The notes: generated from the sequence alone by a model not told the origin. DNA of 64,000 nucleotides from Paragorgia papillata (GCA_035771165.1 JAWNZC010000337.1:4331501-4395500); one strand, 5' to 3'; positions 1 to 11,298 are shown, counted from the stretch's first letter. Numbers and translations: made by a program.

Positions 1-60
1 GACAAATTACTGTGGGGTAACTTGATCCCAGGACTGATATAGTTTTCCCCGACAGTGACG

Positions 61-430
61 GGTCCTGGGATCATGAGAACATGCTCTTAGACTGCATATA
101 TACCTTTGCCAGCGGTTTATTATGGCATATTTATAGGGAAATGAGATATACCGCTAACTAGGCTAGCCAATTGCACTCGTACATTAAATATAGGGGGGGA
201 AATCTTACATGTTTTTTAGTCGACAGTCTACGACCGCTTATTTTATAGACAACGGACAATTTCATAGACTTATTTGTTACTTCAACTCAATATTCAGTTA
301 AAAGTTTATGCTGCATAATATAAGATAATGCTGCAATTAGACATGTCTCCATTTCTTTCATCTACACGAAGAATCTTGCTATCAGATTTTTATAAAATTC
401 TCATCCGATTGTCAACCTTCCCACAAAAAA
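61..430. repeat. Dispersed repeat, copy 1
   Basis: The stretch from the 'actgcatatatacctttgcc' block to the 'acacgaagaatcttgc' block matches, in the same order and with substitutions, the segment at about 37725-38220. It is non-coding and unclassified. Bases 1-60 and 431-590 show nothing I recognise. Confidence 0.6.
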
Positions 431-590
431 AAATCGGTTCAATACGGTATTAAGATTTAATCATTTTGTATTTCTGATATGATTTTAATTTCTTTACATT
501 ACGAATAAGATTTAATTATTTTATATTACTAATAAGATTTAATTACATTTTATAACATAGATGTGCTATAACGGCGTTTCCGGTTGGCTA

Positions 591-655
591 CCGTGCGTGC
601 TCCATAACTCGGTCACAAAATAAAGAACTTTATTCTGTGACTCGATGGAGCACGG
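591..655. repeat. Imperfect hairpin
   Basis: Arms of about 30 bp (591-626 and 628-655) read 'ctccat..ctcggtcac' and its near reverse complement around a two-base loop. It is a short foldback repeat with no coding content. The following 120 bp up to 777 is unassigned. Confidence 0.65.
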
Positions 656-776
656 CAATTTCAAACATAATGAGAAACGCATTTTTAATCAACAAAATCA
701 ATATTGTTTTCCATTGTTTTGTGCCTGATTCTCTGTTATAAAAGAAATGGTTCATGGTTTGACGTTCTCCATCCAT

Positions 777-1451
777 AAATACTATCAAAATCAGTAGAGT
801 GCTCGTTGGGGCCAAAATAACGACACGTCAATAACAAGCCTAACGCAAAGGAATGTAATCACGTGAGAGAAGTAAGAAAAGACGTTTCGATCGTTGAAAA
901 GATATCGCAAGTTAACGCCTTATATGTACATGAAGTAAATATGTCGTGGACCTCCCACGGTAGTGTTTGTGTCCTTTAGATGTAACGTCGACCGCTGCTA
1001 TAATAAAGAACTAAAGAACCATATGAAATAAACTTGCCGTAAAAACTGCATTCTTTCTCTAACGTGATTACATTACTTTACGTTAAGGTGAGGTAATACG
1101 GGCAACAAATTGCTGCAACATTGTGGCGTTGCAAGTTGAATAGCGTTGTTGCACGTATTACCACCCACCTCAAACATTGTCACGCAACAATGATTTTCTT
1201 GCAAGTTGAATCAGCATGGTGCAGCAAGTAACTTTTTCAACAAATCTTTTTAACTTGCAACAAAATAATTTGTGCGTGATAATGTTTAAACTGGGTGGTA
1301 ATACGTGCAACAACGCTTTTCAACTTCTAACGCAACATTGCTGCGAGACAAGTTGCAGTAATTTGTTGCCCGTATTACCTCACCTTTAGGCTTGTATTGA
1401 CGCGTCGTTATTTTGGGCCCGACTAGCACTCTACTGATTTTTGTAGTATTG
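777..1451. mobile_element. Foldback MITE (outer), interrupted by a second MITE
   Basis: The ends are inverted copies: the left end reads 'aaaatcagtagagtgctcg' followed by 'aacgacacgtcaataac', and the right end carries the reverse complement. There is no coding potential. A second element (1086-1385) has inserted in its right half. Partial relatives lie at 30937-31145 and 31668-31765, so this is a dispersed family. The superfamily is not determined. Confidence 0.75.
1086..1385. mobile_element. Nested 300 bp MITE with TTA target duplication
   Basis: Terminal inverted repeats begin AGGTGAGGTAATACGGGCAA and end with the reverse complement. They are flanked on both sides by TTA (1083-1085 and 1386-1388). 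A 3 bp TWA-type duplication is known for PIF/Harbinger elements, so a Harbinger-like MITE is a reasonable inference. Internal sequence is GCAAC/GTTGC rich and non-coding. Confidence 0.75.
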
Positions 1452-1559
1452 CTAATAATATTTTAATCACTCTGCATTGCTAATTTTCATTCAGCGACGG
1501 ATCTTTGCACATCCATGTGTCTGAGAAATCTTCAGGGAAATCTGTTGGAGTAACCGTTG

Positions 1560-1990
1560 AACATGTTTGAATGTGTTGGAGTAATTGTGGAACACTGATG
1601 AACATATTGGAGTGATTGTGGAACATTGTTGGATATGTGAGGATAATTGTGGAACATTACCAAACATGCAACATTGGTGATATTGTTGGATAGCTGGAAA
1701 TGTTTCAGGAACATTGGTAACACCTGGAGAATGTGATAATGGAATATTGTTCTTGTGTTGGTGATATTTTGGGACATTGTTGGACATGTTTGACATATTG
1801 GAATATGTGTAAGACATTGTGGGACATGTTGTGGTATAATTGCGGAACACTGATGGGCATATAGGAGTGGTTGTAGAACATTGTTGGATATGTTGTGGTA
1901 ATTGTGGAACACTGATGGACATATAGGAGTGGTTGTAGAACATTGTTGGATATGTTGCGGTAATTGTGGAACACTGATGGACATATAGAG
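1560..1990. repeat. Degenerate minisatellite, about 62 bp period
   Basis: Near-identical units of about 62 bp start at 1861 and 1923 ('ataggagtggttgtagaaca' ... 'cactgatggacat'), and more diverged units lie upstream. Long frames on the - strand are a by-product of the repeat and are not taken as genes. Confidence 0.75.
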
Positions 1991-2043
1991 ACTTGAGAAT
2001 AACGGCTATGTGTAAATATTAAAATTTCTGACTGTCCTGACCG

Positions 2044-2126
2044 TGTTTCAATAGCTCAGTGGTCAAAAAGCGCCGATGCGTTTATTCGGAGACTTTGGAC
2101 GTGACGGTTCAATTCTCGGTTAGGGC
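2044..2126 (+). repeat. tRNA-like (SINE-head-like) sequence
   Basis: An A-box-like TAGCTCAGTGG (about 2052) is followed by a B-box-like GGTTCAATTCT (2106-2116). It does not form a full cloverleaf with paired acceptor ends, so a tRNA-derived SINE head is more likely than a tRNA gene. A (TTA)n tract begins 120 bp downstream. Confidence 0.45.
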
Positions 2127-2244
2127 AATTACTATTGTTGTTATTATTTCTACTTCAACACGCCTCTTAGTCTTAGTCTCATTGCCGGTAATAAATTGTC
2201 TACCAAGCCACTTTCCGCAGCCTTGTGTGTCCATACACTCTCCA

Positions 2245-2346
<102 letters not shown>

Positions 2347-2437
2347 GTGTTACGGCAATACACCTCTTACACGCAAGAGGAATAGCTCATAAGCTACCAA
2401 AATTTGCCAGCCTTCTACATCGTCAAGACGCAACATT

Positions 2438-2650
2438 CTAATCTGTCTTCACAATCCCCAATCTGATCTTCCTTACAACAGTTTCACTCTCCATCAGTAC
2501 AATTTTCTGCATCTCTCTTGCTGTCTTCAATCTCCGCAGTTCTTTTGGAATCAGCTTGGCCATCTGTTCTTCTAACTTCTTCACTCCTCCTCCCAAACAT
2601 CCAATAACAAACGGCATGATTCTGATAATATGGCTTGGTCTCTTCTCCCG
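2438..2650 (-). pseudogene. RLE-type LINE C-terminal fragment
   Basis: The minus-strand frame shows an FVIGCLGGGVKKLEEQ-like stretch and ends with a stop at 2438. It resembles the region after the endonuclease in the 8939-9357 fragment, which has IIGTLG at the same place. The fragment is 5' truncated and runs out through a short 3' UTR into the (TTA)n tract. It is a dead retrotransposon piece; the family assignment rests on this short similarity. Confidence 0.5.
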
Positions 2651-2848
2651 AAATTTAAATGCCAGTTGTCAGCCTTAAAATATCAGTCGGTCACGGACAT
2701 TATCCGACCCATTCGTGAAGTTGTCCGACGTAGGGAAGGGACCGCCGGACATTCTGTCCAACCCAACTGAAATTGAGGTTATAGTTTGTTCGACCCGAGT
2801 GTATTGGTGTCCAACCGAACTGTAACTTTGTCCGATGCCCGTAGTATA

Positions 2849-5004
2849 GGGAAGAGGGGTTATACGACGGGTGGTGCGGGTGCAAAGAGCACTACCCATG
2901 ACGTCACAGTTTTTATCTGTCGTTCAATTTTGAGTTCAACAAGTGTCTAAATTAAAAGCTGAAGCTATACGAACAGGATGGCGTATATAACCACACAAAA
3001 CACAAGATTTTTAATATATTGAAACATGCCCAACCGTTGGGTACAACTTCTCATTTGACAGATGTACACTAAACAGTTTAAACTACTGCCCAAAATAAAA
3101 TACTCATTATACAAATGACCCGCGGGCGGCCCATCATGGCCCGTATCAATAAAACAGACGAAACAGCCTCGAAGCACCCCCGAAACACCCCCAGAAGCCC
3201 CCAAAATACCCCGAAACACCCCCAAAACACGCCGAAGCACCCAAACACCCCCCGAACTCCCCCATACACCTCCGACATCCATGTTTAGGTTCACGTCTTG
3301 TCCGTCTTGAACAAAATATTTAAAATAATTTTGTATTTTGTGTGAATTGAAAAACTTTATTTCGTAATCCCCGAGCCCGGGCGTAGGGCCGAAGGCCCGG
3401 AGCCCTGTGAGGGTGCTAATCTTGACACGCGTGGAGTCATTTTACACGCATGGACAAACGTGAAATGCGAACGAATTTCTGTGATCTGAATATTTATTTG
3501 TATATATGTGTGGACGGACCATGCGCGGTTAAGATTGTGGGGCACTGAGGACAATGTGTTTCTTGGCAAGAAGATTTGGAGAAAGGAGTTTTTGGGAAAC
3601 ATATATCACTTTTGAAAGAACAGAAACAAATCAACGTCTACGTATAAAGCAAAACAACGTCTTGAGCAGAAGGAAACCCGTCAAACCGAAACTCTAAAGG
3701 AGGAAAAAGCAATATTCAAACTTGAAAACCAACGAAGAAATAAAGACCGGCGAAAAGTTAACGGTAAAAATATTATAGAGCAGCCACTCTCAGTAATCGC
3801 GAACCTTGTTAATTTTGTTTTCTTTTTTTGTGTGTCCTTAATAAACTAAAGTACTTTAAACGTATCCATTGCATGTCAGTTTGCTTGCCTGTTGTATTTA
3901 TCTGTGGCTGCCGTTTTAATATCTTTGTTTAAATGATTTTGTTATTGTAAAACCACTTGTGACTTAACGTATAACTTGTCCATAATTTGCCATGTTAAAA
4001 ACTCGGAAAAGGAGCAATTTTTCTTCTGTAAAACGTACAAATGCTGTGGAAATATTTATTAACATGTAGGTGAAAACAGTTTCAGCACTTCAGATTTCGA
4101 AATAAAAATTGCTTTTGTTTAATAATAGCTTAAAGGAATTTGAAATGCCATAAATGTAGCCGTGGCAGTTAGCCAGGTAGTTGTTTGAGTAGTTTTCAAT
4201 CAATTCATTGTTTTTGAAAAAAAAAATTTTGACAAAATTTTTACACCTGCCTCAGTAGCGTATTTCCAGGGCCCCAATAGAAAAGAGGACAAAGGGGGGG
4301 GGGGGGGGGTTGCATTAATGTTTTCTAATCAGGGGGTATTTACAAAAATTATGTAAAAGCGGGCGAGGGGTTATTGCATTTATGTATTTCTAGTTTAGTT
4401 ATATTACAAAAACATTTCTTCCAACGAATCACATAAAACAAACTAATCTTAAACTTAATCAGTTATTATTCTGTCTTGTCCTATAATGTCCATAAGCATA
4501 AGTGTCAGAGCCATTGTCTAAAATAAAACGTTTGTCGTCATATGGACATTATAGGACAAGATAGAATAATATCGGGGGTGTTTGGGGGTGCTTTAGGGGT
4601 ATTTGGGGGTGCTTCGGATGTGTTTGGGGGTATTTGGGGGTGTGTGACTTCATGGGGTATTTCGGGGGTGCTTCGTCTGTTTTATTGATACGGGCCATGA
4701 CGGGACGCCCGCGGGCCATTTGTATAATGAACTTTATTTTGCGCAGTAATTTAAACTGTTTAGTGTACATCATGCCTTGAAAGCGGAAGGGAGACATCTG
4801 TAAAATGAGAAGTTGTGCCCAACGCTTGGGCATGTTTCAATATATTAATAATCTGGCGTTTTGTGTGGTTATATACGACATCCTGTTCGTATCGCTTTAG
4901 TTTTTAATTTAGACACTTGTTGAACTCAAAATTGAACGACAGATAAAAACTGTGACGTCATGGGTGGTGCTTTTTGCACCACCCGTCGTATAACCCCTCT
5001 TCCC
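2849..5004. mobile_element. Large element with about 450 bp inverted repeats
   Basis: The left arm (2849 to about 3290) and right arm (about 4549-5004) are long inverted copies. Shared blocks are GGGAAGAGGGGTTATACGAC at the tip, a 'gacgtcac' block, 'aacaggatg', 'cgggccat', and subterminal arrays of GGGGGTGTTT/GGGGGTGCTT (CCCCCGAAACACC on the left). No clean target duplication is visible and no transposase frame is present. Its core carries a dispersed repeat also found at 21772-22965. It is probably a non-autonomous DNA transposon of unknown class. Confidence 0.7.
3357..4410. repeat. Dispersed repeat of about 1.1 kb, copy 1
   Basis: It matches 21772-22965 in order: the block 'ccccgagcccgggcgtaggg', the 'acgcgtgg' blocks, 'gacggaccatgcgcggtta', 'gtagccgtggcag' and the final 'ggcgaggggtt' block. 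Copy 2 carries an extra segment of about 200 bp with a tRNA-like head after 'cagtagc'. Here that junction reads straight from 'cagtagc' into 'tatttccaggg'. A (G)n run lies at 4297-4310. Non-coding. Confidence 0.7.
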
Positions 5005-5224
5005 ACTACTGATGCCAGTATCTTTAATAAGACTGTTACGTTCGCCATTGAAATTTCAATTGTTTTCACTTCACATGTTACATTTTGTTAAAGTTTATTT
5101 ATAGTTCCAATGTTTAGATTATTTACCATTTAGTATGTACATTAGGGTCGTTTATACGAGCCAAATTAGCAGCGGATTACATAAGACGCGAGCTGACCTA
5201 TTTATATGGCGTATAAATTCAATG

Positions 5225-5450
5225 ATAATATCATTGCCGGCCTTCTTTTGCAAACACCAAGCCATTTCCCGTTACCTTTAGGTCTTTTGGCAGTGTCCCT
5301 AATGCCCCTATTATGTACAATAGGAACTACTTTTACACTCTTACACTTCCAAATTAACTTTCTTCTGAGGTCTTGATACTTCTCAAGTTTCTCCCTCTGT
5401 TTGTTACCAATTCTAGTATCAAATGGGCAAGCGATGTCGATGATAAGGCA

Positions 5451-5454
<4 letters not shown>
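5225..5454 (-). pseudogene. RLE endonuclease-domain fragment of a LINE
   Basis: The minus frame starting right at the (TTA)n edge reads CLIIDIACPFDTRIGNKQRE, then EKLEKYQDLRR and VKVVPIV. This is the D-A-x-P-x-D-x-R-V signature seen in the fragment at 8939-9357. A frameshift follows. It is 5' truncated exactly at a (TAA)n tract. Bases 5005-5224 hold nothing I recognise. Confidence 0.65.

Positions 5455-5537
<83 letters not shown>
5452..5537. repeat. (TTA)n microsatellite
   Basis: About 28 units, separating two LINE fragments of opposite orientation. Confidence 0.98.
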
Positions 5538-5539
<2 letters not shown>

Positions 5540-5935
5540 TACAAGCGGAGGACTTGGAAAAGAGACAACTATTGCGTATAAACGTCTAGTAGAGTTATTA
5601 GCGTTAAAGCGAAAGTCAAAGTATAACACTATACACTTGCGTGGATATGGTGTACCTTATCCTTCGCTTTGATAACAGCGATAAGAGGCAGTCGTTCCTC
5701 TTTTAACCGGGCCAAATACCTAAACATTGAACTGGGCTATAGCGAAAGCCGTCTAGGAGTTTTTCAATTTTAAGATTTTTATTGATATATATTTCTGAAC
5801 CAAACGTTAACTGGAACATAATGACAATTTTATTTGTCTATTTACAACTATAAAAACATTTTTAAACTTTTAAATAATATGTAATTATAGAGATGATGTT
5901 TAATAAAAAACTATTATTATAAAAAAAATATTAAT
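5538..5935 (+). pseudogene. 3' end of an RLE-type LINE
   Basis: The plus frame begins TSGGLGKETTIAYKRLVELL, homologous to the TTGGMGEE...RLAELLANK stretch near the end of the intact frame at 6217-8610. After frameshifts there is an IRGSR-like remnant. The 3' UTR ('cattgaactgggctatag' block) is shared with the copy at 9786-10375 and ends in (TTA)n. The 5' junction lies inside (TTA)n. Confidence 0.75.
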
Positions 5936-5943
5936 ATTATTAA

Positions 5944-5987
<44 letters not shown>
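5936..5987. repeat. (TTA)n microsatellite
   Basis: A short run of ATT/TTA units with a degenerate start. It forms the tail of the preceding LINE copy. Confidence 0.95.
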
Positions 5988-5988
<1 letters not shown>

Positions 5989-6140
5989 TAAATGTTTAAG
6001 TGTAAATTTGTTCTGTTGTTTTATAAAAGTTAATACTGAATATAATCATATGTGATTCAAGTAGCCAATTGTGAGTTACCTCAAGAAGCGAGATTTGCAA
6101 TTGTATATATCTAAGAAAAACTTATATTAATAAAGTTTCC
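5988..6140 (+). other. Short insert between two (TTA)n tracts
   Basis: 150 bp of unique sequence that ends in AATAAAG just before the next (TTA)n tract, as the 3' tail of a heavily truncated retrotransposon would. No coding content and no direct homology seen. Confidence 0.4.
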
Positions 6141-6206
6141 ATTATTATTATTATTATTATTATTATTATAATAATATTAATTATTATTATTATTATTAAT
6201 ATTTGC
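6141..6206. repeat. (TTA)n microsatellite
   Basis: An imperfect ATT/TTA tract that forms the 5' boundary of the reverse-transcriptase copy. Confidence 0.95.
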
Positions 6207-6216
6207 CAAACTTGTT

Positions 6217-8610
6217 ATGGAGGGCCAAATAAATTCAGCGATGCGTTTTCTAAGTGATGATGTTTGTGGGGGTGTGCTACCCCTAACGGATGATGTAATG
6301 CTTCAGCTACGCCAGAAACACCCAGAAGCACAAGAAGCGAAATTTGGAACACTTCTTCGTGGACCAATGCAAGATGTACCAGAAAGTTTGTATATTGGAA
6401 TAAATGGAGAAATGATACGAGACGCTGCCCTGAAGACGAAAGGATCTGGCGGCCCATCTGGTGTTCATGCAAATGGTTTCAAGCGAATACTTGCCTGCAA
6501 GTCATTCAAGCAATCTTCCACAGCGCTTTGTGAGGCATTAGCTACCCTAACAAAGACTTTGTGCACAGAATTTGTTGACCCATCTTCGATTGAGGCGATA
6601 GTAGCAAGCCGTCTAATTCCTTTAGACAAAGGTGAAGGTGCAGTCAGACCAATTGGGGTGGGAGAGGTGTTAAGAAGAATAATCAGTAAGTGTGTGATGA
6701 AGGTTGTCAAACCAGATGTAATGGAAGCAAGTGGTTCACTTCAGGTCTGTGCAGGTCAATCTTTCGGGAGTGAAGCTGCAATCCATGCCATGCGTAATAT
6801 ATTTCATGCAGATGACACAGATGCGATCTTGCTCATCGATGCCTCCAATGCCTTCAACGCCCTGAATAGAGCTGCTGCTCTCCACAACACCAGAGTTCTA
6901 TGCCCGACTATTGCGACCTATGCGATAAATACGTATAGGTTACCATCACGATTGTTTATAGTTGGAGGCCAGGAACTCAAATCGTCCGAAGGTATGACAC
7001 AAGGTGATCCGATGTCAATGGCCATCTACGCAATCAGCCTTCAACCACTCATCACACACTTGCATCTTGCAAGTTCCACAAAGCAGTGCTGGTTTGCCGA
7101 CGATGCAAGTGGAGCAGGATCTACAAGGCAGTTAAAGAGGTGGTGGGACACATTGGCAGAAACTGGGCCAGACTATGGTTACTATCCAAAGGATAAGAAA
7201 TGTTGGTTAATCGTAAAACCGGAGAAAGAAAAAATCGCAAGGGAGACCTTTGGAGAAACTGCAATCAACATCACAACGCAAGGACAGAAACATCTAGGAG
7301 CAGTAGTTGGATCGAGATCATACCTGACCGAATATGTCAACGAGAAAGTAGAAGAATGGATAAAAGAGATAACCAAGTTAGCTGAATTTGCAACAACACA
7401 TCCTCAAGCAAGTTATGCCGTTTATACCTTTGGCCTGAAACATAGATGGACATATTTATTGCGAACTCTACCCGAAATTCAAGATCTAATACAACCATTA
7501 GAGAATGCGATAGCCAAGGTCTTCCTACCAGCTTTGACAGACCACGACTGCACCCAACTTGAGCGCGAGATGCTGGCACTACCAGTGAGAAAGGGTGGTC
7601 TTGGAGTCACAAACCCATGCCAAGAAGCAGATGAAGAATACGCAGCGTCCACAAAGTTGACAGCCCGATTGGTGGAACAAATCCAATCACAAATGCATGA
7701 ACTACCTGATGATTCCAGAATACAAACGCTGAAACAGATGGTACGGAAAGAGAAAAACGAGGTCATAAACGAAAAGGCTGAAGTCGTCAACAGCTCAGCA
7801 TCGCAAAAGGCGAAGCGAATGTTGGAATTTGCCTCAGAGAAAGGAGCCTCTACCTGGTTGACAGTTATCCCGATTTCAGAGATGGGCTCTACTTTAAGCA
7901 AGCGTGAGTTCAAAGATGCATTGAAGTTAAGATATGATTGGCCTTTCAACGATAACCCATCGAAGTGTGTATGCGGAGAGTCCTTTAGCACAGATCATGC
8001 AATGATATGTAGACGAGGGGGGTTCATCATTCAACGCCACAATGAATTAAGAGATTTGGAAGCTGAACTCCTGAATACCGTTTGCAACGATGTGCAGATC
8101 GAACCAGTGTTGCAAGAAGTCAATGGCGAAGTCCTAAACCCAGGATCAAACAAATCAGCGGACGCCCGACTTGATGTGCATGCACGTGGTTTTTGGGAGA
8201 AACAAAGATCTGCATTCTTTGATGTCCGGGTATGTCACCCAAATGCAGAGTCTTATATGGATCTAACTTCTAAACAGATCTACCGCATGCATGAGAATGA
8301 GAAGAAACGTATGTATAACAAACGGGTCACGGATATAGAGCAAGGAACATTTACACCGCTGATTTTTACAACAACTGGTGGAATGGGAGAAGAGTGTCTG
8401 AGATATCACAGTCGATTAGCTGAGCTACTCGCTAATAAGAAAGGAGAGATGTACTCGAAGACAATGGCGTGGATAAGAGCAAAGCTATCCTTTTCAATCC
8501 TTCGATCAGCCCTGTTATGTCTAAGAGGGTCTAGAGTGATAAGAAGAGTACATTGTAATGTTAAAGATATTGATTTAGACATAGAGACTGATGTTGCAAG
8601 GATCCATTAG
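6217..8610 (+). CDS. Reverse transcriptase/RLE endonuclease of a non-LTR retrotransposon
   Basis: An open frame of 797 codons. Reverse-transcriptase motifs are seen in order: [20 protein letters not shown], motif [14 protein letters not shown] (Asp208), motif [11 protein letters not shown] (258-267) and catalytic FADD (293-296). A C-x-C-x7-H-x3-C cluster follows (C584, C586, H594, C598), then D653-x15-D669 in ARLDV...FFDVRV. That order, RT then CCHC then PD-(D/E)XK-like nuclease, is the architecture of restriction-like-endonuclease LINEs (R2/R4/Dong group). The Met start is internal: the frame begins only 10 bp after (TTA)n, and the N-terminal DNA-binding region is missing, so the copy is probably 5' truncated. 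No internal stop or frameshift, so insertion was fairly recent. Function would be target-primed reverse transcription. Clade assignment is inferred. Confidence 0.88.
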   Translation: MEGQINSAMRFLSDDVCGGVLPLTDDVMLQLRQKHPEAQEAKFGTLLRGPMQDVPESLYIGINGEMIRDAALKTKGSGGPSGVHANGFKRILACKSFKQSSTALCEALATLTKTLCTEFVDPSSIEAIVASRLIPLDKGEGAVRPIGVGEVLRRIISKCVMKVVKPDVMEASGSLQVCAGQSFGSEAAIHAMRNIFHADDTDAILLIDASNAFNALNRAAALHNTRVLCPTIATYAINTYRLPSRLFIVGGQELKSSEGMTQGDPMSMAIYAISLQPLITHLHLASSTKQCWFADDASGAGSTRQLKRWWDTLAETGPDYGYYPKDKKCWLIVKPEKEKIARETFGETAINITTQGQKHLGAVVGSRSYLTEYVNEKVEEWIKEITKLAEFATTHPQASYAVYTFGLKHRWTYLLRTLPEIQDLIQPLENAIAKVFLPALTDHDCTQLEREMLALPVRKGGLGVTNPCQEADEEYAASTKLTARLVEQIQSQMHELPDDSRIQTLKQMVRKEKNEVINEKAEVVNSSASQKAKRMLEFASEKGASTWLTVIPISEMGSTLSKREFKDALKLRYDWPFNDNPSKCVCGESFSTDHAMICRRGGFIIQRHNELRDLEAELLNTVCNDVQIEPVLQEVNGEVLNPGSNKSADARLDVHARGFWEKQRSAFFDVRVCHPNAESYMDLTSKQIYRMHENEKKRMYNKRVTDIEQGTFTPLIFTTTGGMGEECLRYHSRLAELLANKKGEMYSKTMAWIRAKLSFSILRSALLCLRGSRVIRRVHCNVKDIDLDIETDVARIH

Positions 8611-8848
8611 TTGTTTGCTTTTTGTTCTGACTATTTAAGGAAGATTCATTCTAAATAGGTTATTCCAATTATTTTTATTATTTTTTTCAAATAAATTTTC
8701 AAAGATTTTAAAATATTTTAATCTATATTTATAATATTATCATTTATTATTATTATCCATAATTATAATCTATATTTGTAAGTATTAAGTTGTTTTTTTC
8801 TGAATGAAACTGTATTTTTTAACTAATTTAATATTTGAATGGACTTTA
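8611..8848 (+). other. 3' UTR of the LINE copy
   Basis: AT-rich non-coding sequence from the stop codon to the next (TTA)n tract. It includes AATAAA at about 8688. The element therefore runs from (TTA)n to (TTA)n. Confidence 0.65.
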
Positions 8849-8875
8849 TATATTATTATTATTTTTATTATTATA

Positions 8876-8938
<63 letters not shown>
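8849..8938. repeat. (TTA)n microsatellite
   Basis: A long tract, imperfect at its left end, shared as 3' tail by the + strand LINE on its left and the - strand LINE on its right. Confidence 0.97.
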
Positions 8939-8939
<1 letters not shown>

Positions 8940-9357
8940 CAATTTCACGTTGATCATGTCATCAACGGTATTATAGTTCCTGAGATGCAGTGTCAACAAG
9001 ACTCCTCAGGATCCTAGCCGAATGGATGATAGCGGTTTTCTGTAACTCCAATATTCTGGTGTTAATTCCGATGTCCTCCATTCTCTTGCAAATGTTTTTT
9101 GTTGTTGTTCCCAATGTCCCGATAATCACTGAAATGATCGTCACTTTCATATCCCATAGATTTCTCAGTTCTCTAGCGAGGTCTTGGTATTTTTCTATCT
9201 TTTCTACTTCCTTCCTGTTTACCCTTGTGTCATAAGGAACTGCGAAATCTACAATTTGGCATGCTTTCTTCACTTTATCGATGATAATCATATCTGGACG
9301 TCTGGCTTCAATTGACATGATCCGTTTGCACATTAAAATCCCACAGTATCTTACATT
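8939..9357 (-). pseudogene. RLE endonuclease-domain fragment of a second LINE family
   Basis: A minus frame of about 120 codons (8971-9333). It carries RPDMIIID..., a Pro-Asp followed 14 residues later by Asp in IVDFAVPYDTRV, then EKIEKYQDLA and SVIIGTLG. PD-x(12-14)-D is the catalytic signature of RLE LINE nucleases. The copy lacks the RT domain (5' truncated) and has a very short 3' UTR. It sits exactly between two (TTA)n tracts. Sequence differs from the 6217-8610 family. Confidence 0.75.
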
Positions 9358-9475
<118 letters not shown>

Positions 9476-9499
9476 GTTTATTATTATTATCATTATTAT

Positions 9500-9785
9500 T
9501 ATTTATTTATTTATTTGGTTTTCGTGTTTACGCACACGAGGCAAGACACAACAGGGATGTTCAACCCTAGTCATGGTGTCTTGCCCTAAAAATTGACAAA
9601 TATCACATTACATATATACTATCATATACATATTACTATATCACATCTACTGTATCGCTTATTACTGTATATCACTTATTACAAATACTGACTTCACAAA
9701 TACATTACACTAACACACTCACGTACGTTACAACCACTCACAGGCGAGACAATACTACCAAGATCGGCCAATAAGCAAGAGGAAG
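9500..9785. other. Unassigned non-coding stretch
   Basis: It starts with an ATTT tract, then a block around 'cacacgaggcaagacacaac' that looks like the 3' end of a LINE in minus orientation, then AT-rich sequence with ACACT/ATCAC words. No gene seen. Confidence 0.4.
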
Positions 9786-10375
9786 CAGAGGAAGCAAGAG
9801 TAGAAATAAGAGCAAAGGGTTTCTGGAATAGGCAGCGAAATGCATTTTTTGACGTTAGGGTCTTTCACCCAAACGCATCGAGCTACCGAAACACAGAGAT
9901 CCCAGCACTCTACAGACAACAGGAGAATGCAAAGAAGAGGGAATACGGAGACAGGATAAGGGAAGTGGAGTATGCGGTATTCACACCACTTGTTTTTTTC
10001 TACAACTGGTGGACAGGGGAAAGAGACAACCTTCGCATATAAACGACTGGCAGAATTATTGGCAACGAAGTGAAAATCAGAATACAGCATCACACTTGCA
10101 TGGATGCGATGCAGCGGCTTTCCTTCGCCTTGATACGGTTGGCGGTGACGGCGATTAGAGGCAGTCGTGATGTAGTTTCTAGTCGGGACTGAGATGCAAA
10201 CATTGAACTGGGTTACAGAGAAAGCCGTTTTGGAGGTTTTTAGTTTTGTAAAGTTTTAAAAAGAACATATGACATATTCTTTGGAATATAGAACATTTTA
10301 GGATTTTATATGTATATATTTAATTTACCTTGAATCTATTGATGAAACAAATTATTATTATTTAGAAAAAAAATA
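9786..10375 (+). pseudogene. 3' part of an RLE-type LINE, same family as 6217-8610
   Basis: The plus frame reads AKGFWNRQRNAFFDVRVFHP, matching [20 protein letters not shown] of the intact copy. After a frameshift near 10000 a TGGQGKETTFAYKRLAELL frame follows, then an IRGSR remnant. The 3' UTR contains a 'cattgaactgggttacag' block shared with 5538-5935. It ends in (TTA)n. Dead by frameshift and truncation. Confidence 0.82.
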
Positions 10376-10376
10376 A

Positions 10377-10458
<82 letters not shown>
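10376..10458. repeat. (TTA)n microsatellite
   Basis: Perfect run forming the 3' tail of the preceding LINE copy. Confidence 0.98.
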
Positions 10459-10462
<4 letters not shown>

Positions 10463-10514
10463 TTGTGTCACATTAACAATAGTGCAGTATCAAATTTCAC
10501 TGAGGTGGAAACGT

Positions 10515-10990
10515 TATACCGGTTCATTGTATTAAAACAATTAACAACTAGATTCACAGTGCGATTGTAAATATAGATATAACAGGTGCCATTGTGATTA
10601 ACACTGTCAGAAAAAGATGTAACCACCGGATGAAAGGAATATAACAGAAAGAACTTTGAAATGACTTACGCTAATACATAAGATTATATAATATATTACT
10701 AATATTGACAAAAGAAAAAGTTAATTATAACCACTGCATTATTTTGGGGAACTAGTGATGCCGGAAGGTAAAATAGTTCGTGTTTTATACAAATGATGCA
10801 TGAACATGGATCACCTTTGCGAAGCCGAGATGTTTCTTTGAATTAAGTTGCCAACAATGTTGCTTCAAACGTATATTTTTCTGGCAATTATTTGTTCCGT
10901 ATCGTCGGACAATGAAAACTACGGAAGATGCGGATGGCTATATGGAAATGTGTGTAAGTAGAAAAGTATAACTATAAGTATATATATATG
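10515..10990 (+). repeat. Segmental duplication copy A (promoter region and exon 1 of the Ig gene)
   Basis: It aligns almost end to end with 17970-18400. Shared blocks are 'gtattaaaacaattaacaac', 'aacaggtgccattgtgatta', 'aaccaccggatgaaaggaa', 'aagccgagatgt' and 'tccgtatcgtcgga'. This copy keeps the open exon and a consensus splice donor. The upstream 340 bp presumably holds the promoter; I see no clear TATA or initiator element. Confidence 0.85.
10857..10953 (+). CDS. Ig gene exon 1 (signal peptide)
   Basis: ATG opens a hydrophobic leader MLLQTYIFLAIICSVSS followed by an acidic DNENYG segment with Cys residues. This is a classic cleavable signal peptide. The exon ends with one base of a Cys codon before a GTAAGT donor at 10954. 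Joining to 24209 keeps the frame. I chose this ATG because it directly precedes the leader and no other in-frame ATG does so. Confidence 0.78.
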
Positions 10991-11020
10991 TGTGTGTATG
11001 TGTGTGTGTATATGTGTGTG

Positions 11021-11100
<80 letters not shown>

Positions 11101-11120
11101 TAAAAAAATAAAAGAATGAC

Positions 11121-11189
<69 letters not shown>
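10980..11189. repeat. (TA)n and (TG)n low-complexity tracts
   Basis: Two TA runs (about 11016-11093 and 11124-11189) with a short TG-rich start, in intron 1. Confidence 0.95.
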
Positions 11190-11191
<2 letters not shown>

Positions 11192-11192
<1 letters not shown>

Positions 11193-11298
11193 ACAGTTAT
11201 ACCATGAGCTCGAGTCGTATATGAGCTCATAGCCAACGAGGCGCTTCGCCGAGTTGGCTATTAGTTCGTATACGACGAGAGCGAATGGTATAACTGTT
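11192..11298. repeat. Hairpin element with GC-rich loop
   Basis: Arms 'aacagttatacca' ... 'tggtataactgtt' enclose inner arms 'atagccaac/gttggctat' and the loop GAGGCGCTTCGCCGAG. It belongs to the set of hairpins in this window whose arms differ while the loop stays similar. Confidence 0.75.

Noticed and set aside
1491..1984. 150-codon frames on the minus strand
   Set aside because: Overlapping frames in different phases over the 62 bp minisatellite; compositional artefact.
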